Positions 6,156 to 8,125 of a DNA stretch of 8,125 bases are shown in pieces (position 1 is the stretch's first letter; each line of letters begins with the position of its first letter). The translations under genes and the position numbers were made by a program. The notes under the pieces are model-generated. The model saw only the letters and a program-made list of their open reading frames with translations. It made no database searches and was not told where the DNA came from. The DNA is from Spirochaetia bacterium (GTDB lineage: Bacteria; Spirochaetota; Leptospiria; Leptospirales; Leptonemataceae). The stretch lies in the NCBI GenBank assembly GCA_029880625.1, contig JAOUOA010000101.1, positions 1-8,125 on the forward strand. Direction: 5' to 3'.

Positions 6156-7184
6156 TCAGTCAATCAGCCTTGCTGTAACATGAACAATTTTCCAGAAACC
6201 GTCTCTGTCCAGGGATTTTTCAAGACTGTACGTGTATTCATATCTTTCGATAAATCCTCTTGTATCTCTTTCTGCATGTACAATTACATAGGATCTGCCA
6301 TGATCAAGGATTTTTCCGCTCAATGCTCTATCAAATTTTACTTGAATGATTTTAAATCGTTTCAGTTCTTCCGAACGGCCCCCTGAAAGATAATCTCCAA
6401 AATCTTTTAAGATGACAGGTCTTTCCATTTCGGAAGCTTCGGCAAAACGAGTGGCAAAACGGTCATATGCAGTTATATATTTATTTAATTCTAAATATTT
6501 CAAATAGTTTGGCCAGTTCTTTTTCAATTCAGCAGATAAAAAAAGATAAACGGTTTCTTCAGGGCTTAAAGATGGATTTTCAGGATTGGTTTGAAAAGAG
6601 TGATCTTCATTTAAAAAATCGCTTCTTCTGTCTCTTCCAATTCTGACCTTGATTTGGTTGGATGATCTTACAAAAAACTCCTGATGCACATCTGGATAAA
6701 AATATCCGCTCACTCTGAATTCCTGTCCGGGAGAAAGCGTGAATAAATCATTCAGATAGATGGTCTTTTCATAGGTTTCTTCAGGATGAAGAATGATTTC
6801 TTTTACAGACTCGCCTTCATAAGAAACCACTTTCTTTGCATTCGGATAGCGCCGGCTGCCTTTCATATGCTCTGCATCAGATTCGATTTCTCTTCCGCGT
6901 GCGTCCAGCACCATAAACTGAAAAGAACGATTCATTTCAGACGATGGATAAATGCGAATCACCTGGTATCCTGTGTTTGTAATTCTGAACTTTACGGGGA
7001 TTTCCTCACCTGCATCATACTGAACTTTATCTGTTTGAATTACAATATCTGAATATCTGCTGAAATAATTTACAGTATGGTCTCCTCTGAAATCCAGAGC
7101 AGGTTCTGTACTGACCGGTTCATAAGAAAAAAATAAAGATAAGCAGACCAAAAATGCGATTTTTCTGGAATTATGTATCATCAT
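6156..7184 (-). CDS. Secreted protein with Ig-like (BsuPI-like) and putative NTF2-like domains
   Basis: The start is taken at the ATG-ATG pair (7179-7184), giving 342 residues. The frame is open further upstream to a TTG at 7286 that would overlap miaB, but only the inner start puts the signal peptide at the N-terminus: K8, then 'IAFLVCLSLFF'. The Cys at 14 is inside the hydrophobic core and is not a lipobox, so the protein is probably soluble and secreted or periplasmic. Residues about 46-182 read as a beta-sandwich: 'V-Q-Y-D-A-G-E-E-I-P-V-K-F-R-I-T-N-T-G' is typical of BsuPI-like and other Ig-like folds. Residues about 205-342 (SPEETVYLFLSAE ... GFWKIVHVTARLI) resemble NTF2-like/DUF4878 domains in having an N-terminal helix and a last strand around 'WKI'. 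Domain names are inferred from pattern. It follows miaB by 58 bp and precedes fliM by 24 bp. No strong ribosome-binding site is visible. Confidence 0.78.
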   Translation of the reverse strand: MMIHNSRKIAFLVCLSLFFSYEPVSTEPALDFRGDHTVNYFSRYSDIVIQTDKVQYDAGEEIPVKFRITNTGYQVIRIYPSSEMNRSFQFMVLDARGREIESDAEHMKGSRRYPNAKKVVSYEGESVKEIILHPEETYEKTIYLNDLFTLSPGQEFRVSGYFYPDVHQEFFVRSSNQIKVRIGRDRRSDFLNEDHSFQTNPENPSLSPEETVYLFLSAELKKNWPNYLKYLELNKYITAYDRFATRFAEASEMERPVILKDFGDYLSGGRSEELKRFKIIQVKFDRALSGKILDHGRSYVIVHAERDTRGFIERYEYTYSLEKSLDRDGFWKIVHVTARLID

Positions 7185-7242
7185 TATACTATCGGACGTT
7201 TTGAGCCGTTTTTGAAAAAGAATTTCAGGGAATTTTAATGTT

Positions 7243-8125
7243 TTATTGTACTTTTCCGAATAATGTAGCTGAAGTTGAGTCACCAATTAATGCGGATACA
7301 AAACTTCCAGGCTCATAAATCCCGGGTATAATCACAACTTTATTTGAGCAAGTTCTGCCTGAAGAATGTTCCTTTGAACGCCGGCTGAGCCCCTCAATCA
7401 TAATTTCATGAAGGTTTCCAACTTCAGACGCATTTACATCTTTACTGATCTGATTCTGAAGCTGGATCAGCGTGTTCAGACGCTCCAGTTTGACCTCTTC
7501 CGGTACATCATCGGGATAACTCCGGCTTGCTACGGTTTTTTCCCGTTCGGAATACTTGAACATATATGCCATATCAAATTGAACTTCTCTGACAAGGGAC
7601 AGTGTATCATTAAATTCATCATCTGTTTCTCCGGAAAATCCAGTAATAATATCAGTTGTAAGTCCAACACCCGGAATATTTTCCCGGATGGTCATTACAA
7701 GCTGCAGAAAATCTTCTCTGGAATATCCGCGTTTCATTCTTTTTAAGACTTCCGTATTTCCGGACTGAAGAGGAAGATGGATGTGAGAGCAAAATCGTTT
7801 TTCTTCGGCCATTAAGTTTAATAGTTTTTCAGGGAAATCCATGGGATGGGGTGAGGTAAAACGCAGTCGCTGGATTTGAGTTTCTTTTAATATAACACGA
7901 ATTAAATCTGTAAAATCAGAATCTTCATGGATGTAAGAGTTTACGTTCTGTCCAAGAAGCGTCACTTCCTGGATTCCTTTTTCAGCAAGATGATGTATTT
8001 CTGTAATAATCGATGAAACAGGCCGGCTTCTTTCTCTGCCTCTTGTATAGGGAACCACGCAGAAAGTGCAAAAATTATTGCAACCGCGCATGATGGTAAC
8101 AAAGGCAAGTTTTCCTTTAATTACA
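7243..8125 (-). CDS. miaB: tRNA-2-methylthio-N6-dimethylallyladenosine synthase MiaB (partial, 5' end off window)
   Basis: MiaB is a radical-SAM enzyme that methylthiolates i6A37 of tRNAs reading UNN codons, using two 4Fe-4S clusters. The window holds the C-terminal 293 residues; the frame runs off the right edge with no start. The radical-SAM cluster motif C-x3-C-x2-C is at 15, 19 and 22 of this fragment, inside RGCNNFCTFCVVPYTRGRE, which is diagnostic for MiaB over RimO and MtaB. 'EVTLLGQNVNSY' and 'HLPLQSGN' follow, as in MiaB. The last 65 or so residues form the TRAM RNA-binding domain, with 'IEGLSRRS' and a terminal 'SATLFGKV'. The missing part is the N-terminal MTTase domain that binds the second cluster. 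An internal ATG at 8091 is within the SAM motif and is not the true start. It is probably the upstream member of a transcript continuing into the secreted-protein and fliM genes. Confidence 0.95.
   Translation of the reverse strand, partial: VIKGKLAFVTIMRGCNNFCTFCVVPYTRGRERSRPVSSIITEIHHLAEKGIQEVTLLGQNVNSYIHEDSDFTDLIRVILKETQIQRLRFTSPHPMDFPEKLLNLMAEEKRFCSHIHLPLQSGNTEVLKRMKRGYSREDFLQLVMTIRENIPGVGLTTDIITGFSGETDDEFNDTLSLVREVQFDMAYMFKYSEREKTVASRSYPDDVPEEVKLERLNTLIQLQNQISKDVNASEVGNLHEIMIEGLSRRSKEHSSGRTCSNKVVIIPGIYEPGSFVSALIGDSTSATLFGKVQ

Noticed and set aside
7408..7746. 112-codon open frame antisense to miaB
   Set aside because: It is a shadow of the miaB reading frame with unusual composition and no ribosome-binding site.
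1..8125. Mobile element, prophage, CRISPR array or RNA gene
   Set aside because: No transposase or integrase motif, no regularly spaced repeats, and no tRNA cloverleaf or rRNA segment was recognised on either strand.

Overview
This window looks like chromosomal DNA of a spirochaete, most likely from the Leptospirales (Leptospira or a close relative). The estimate rests on a FliM of distinctly spirochaetal type, an 821-residue protein whose C-terminal part resembles cyclic-nucleotide-binding-fold proteins I recall from spirochaetes, a lipoprotein signal with a loose spirochaete-style lipobox, and moderate to low GC. These are judgements from reading; no database search was possible.

There are seven protein genes, six complete and one cut by the right edge. 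On the left, an 821-residue protein with an N-terminal cNMP-binding-like fold (86-2551, +) runs toward a 387-residue acidic protein of unknown function (2572-3735, -), with only 20 bp between their stop codons. A 153-bp AT-rich divergent region separates the acidic protein from a small predicted lipoprotein (3889-4311, +). A 163-residue DUF1285-like protein follows (4442-4933, +).

The right half is a leftward cluster: miaB (tRNA methylthiotransferase, 5' part outside the window), then a secreted protein with an Ig-like beta-sandwich and a putative NTF2-like tail (6156-7184), then fliM (5106-6131), the flagellar switch protein. The spacings of 58 bp and 24 bp suggest co-transcription from a promoter upstream of miaB. 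fliM therefore sits away from its usual neighbours fliL and fliN/fliY.

I found no tRNA, rRNA, CRISPR array, insertion sequence, integrase or attachment site. No gene is clearly broken, although fliM has an in-frame open extension past its TGA stop. I cannot demonstrate a new multi-gene system. The best candidates for undescribed biology are the 821-residue protein, whose cNMP fold lacks the usual ligand-binding residues, and the acidic protein facing it. Next come the secreted protein between miaB and fliM and the paired short repeats in the divergent promoter region.
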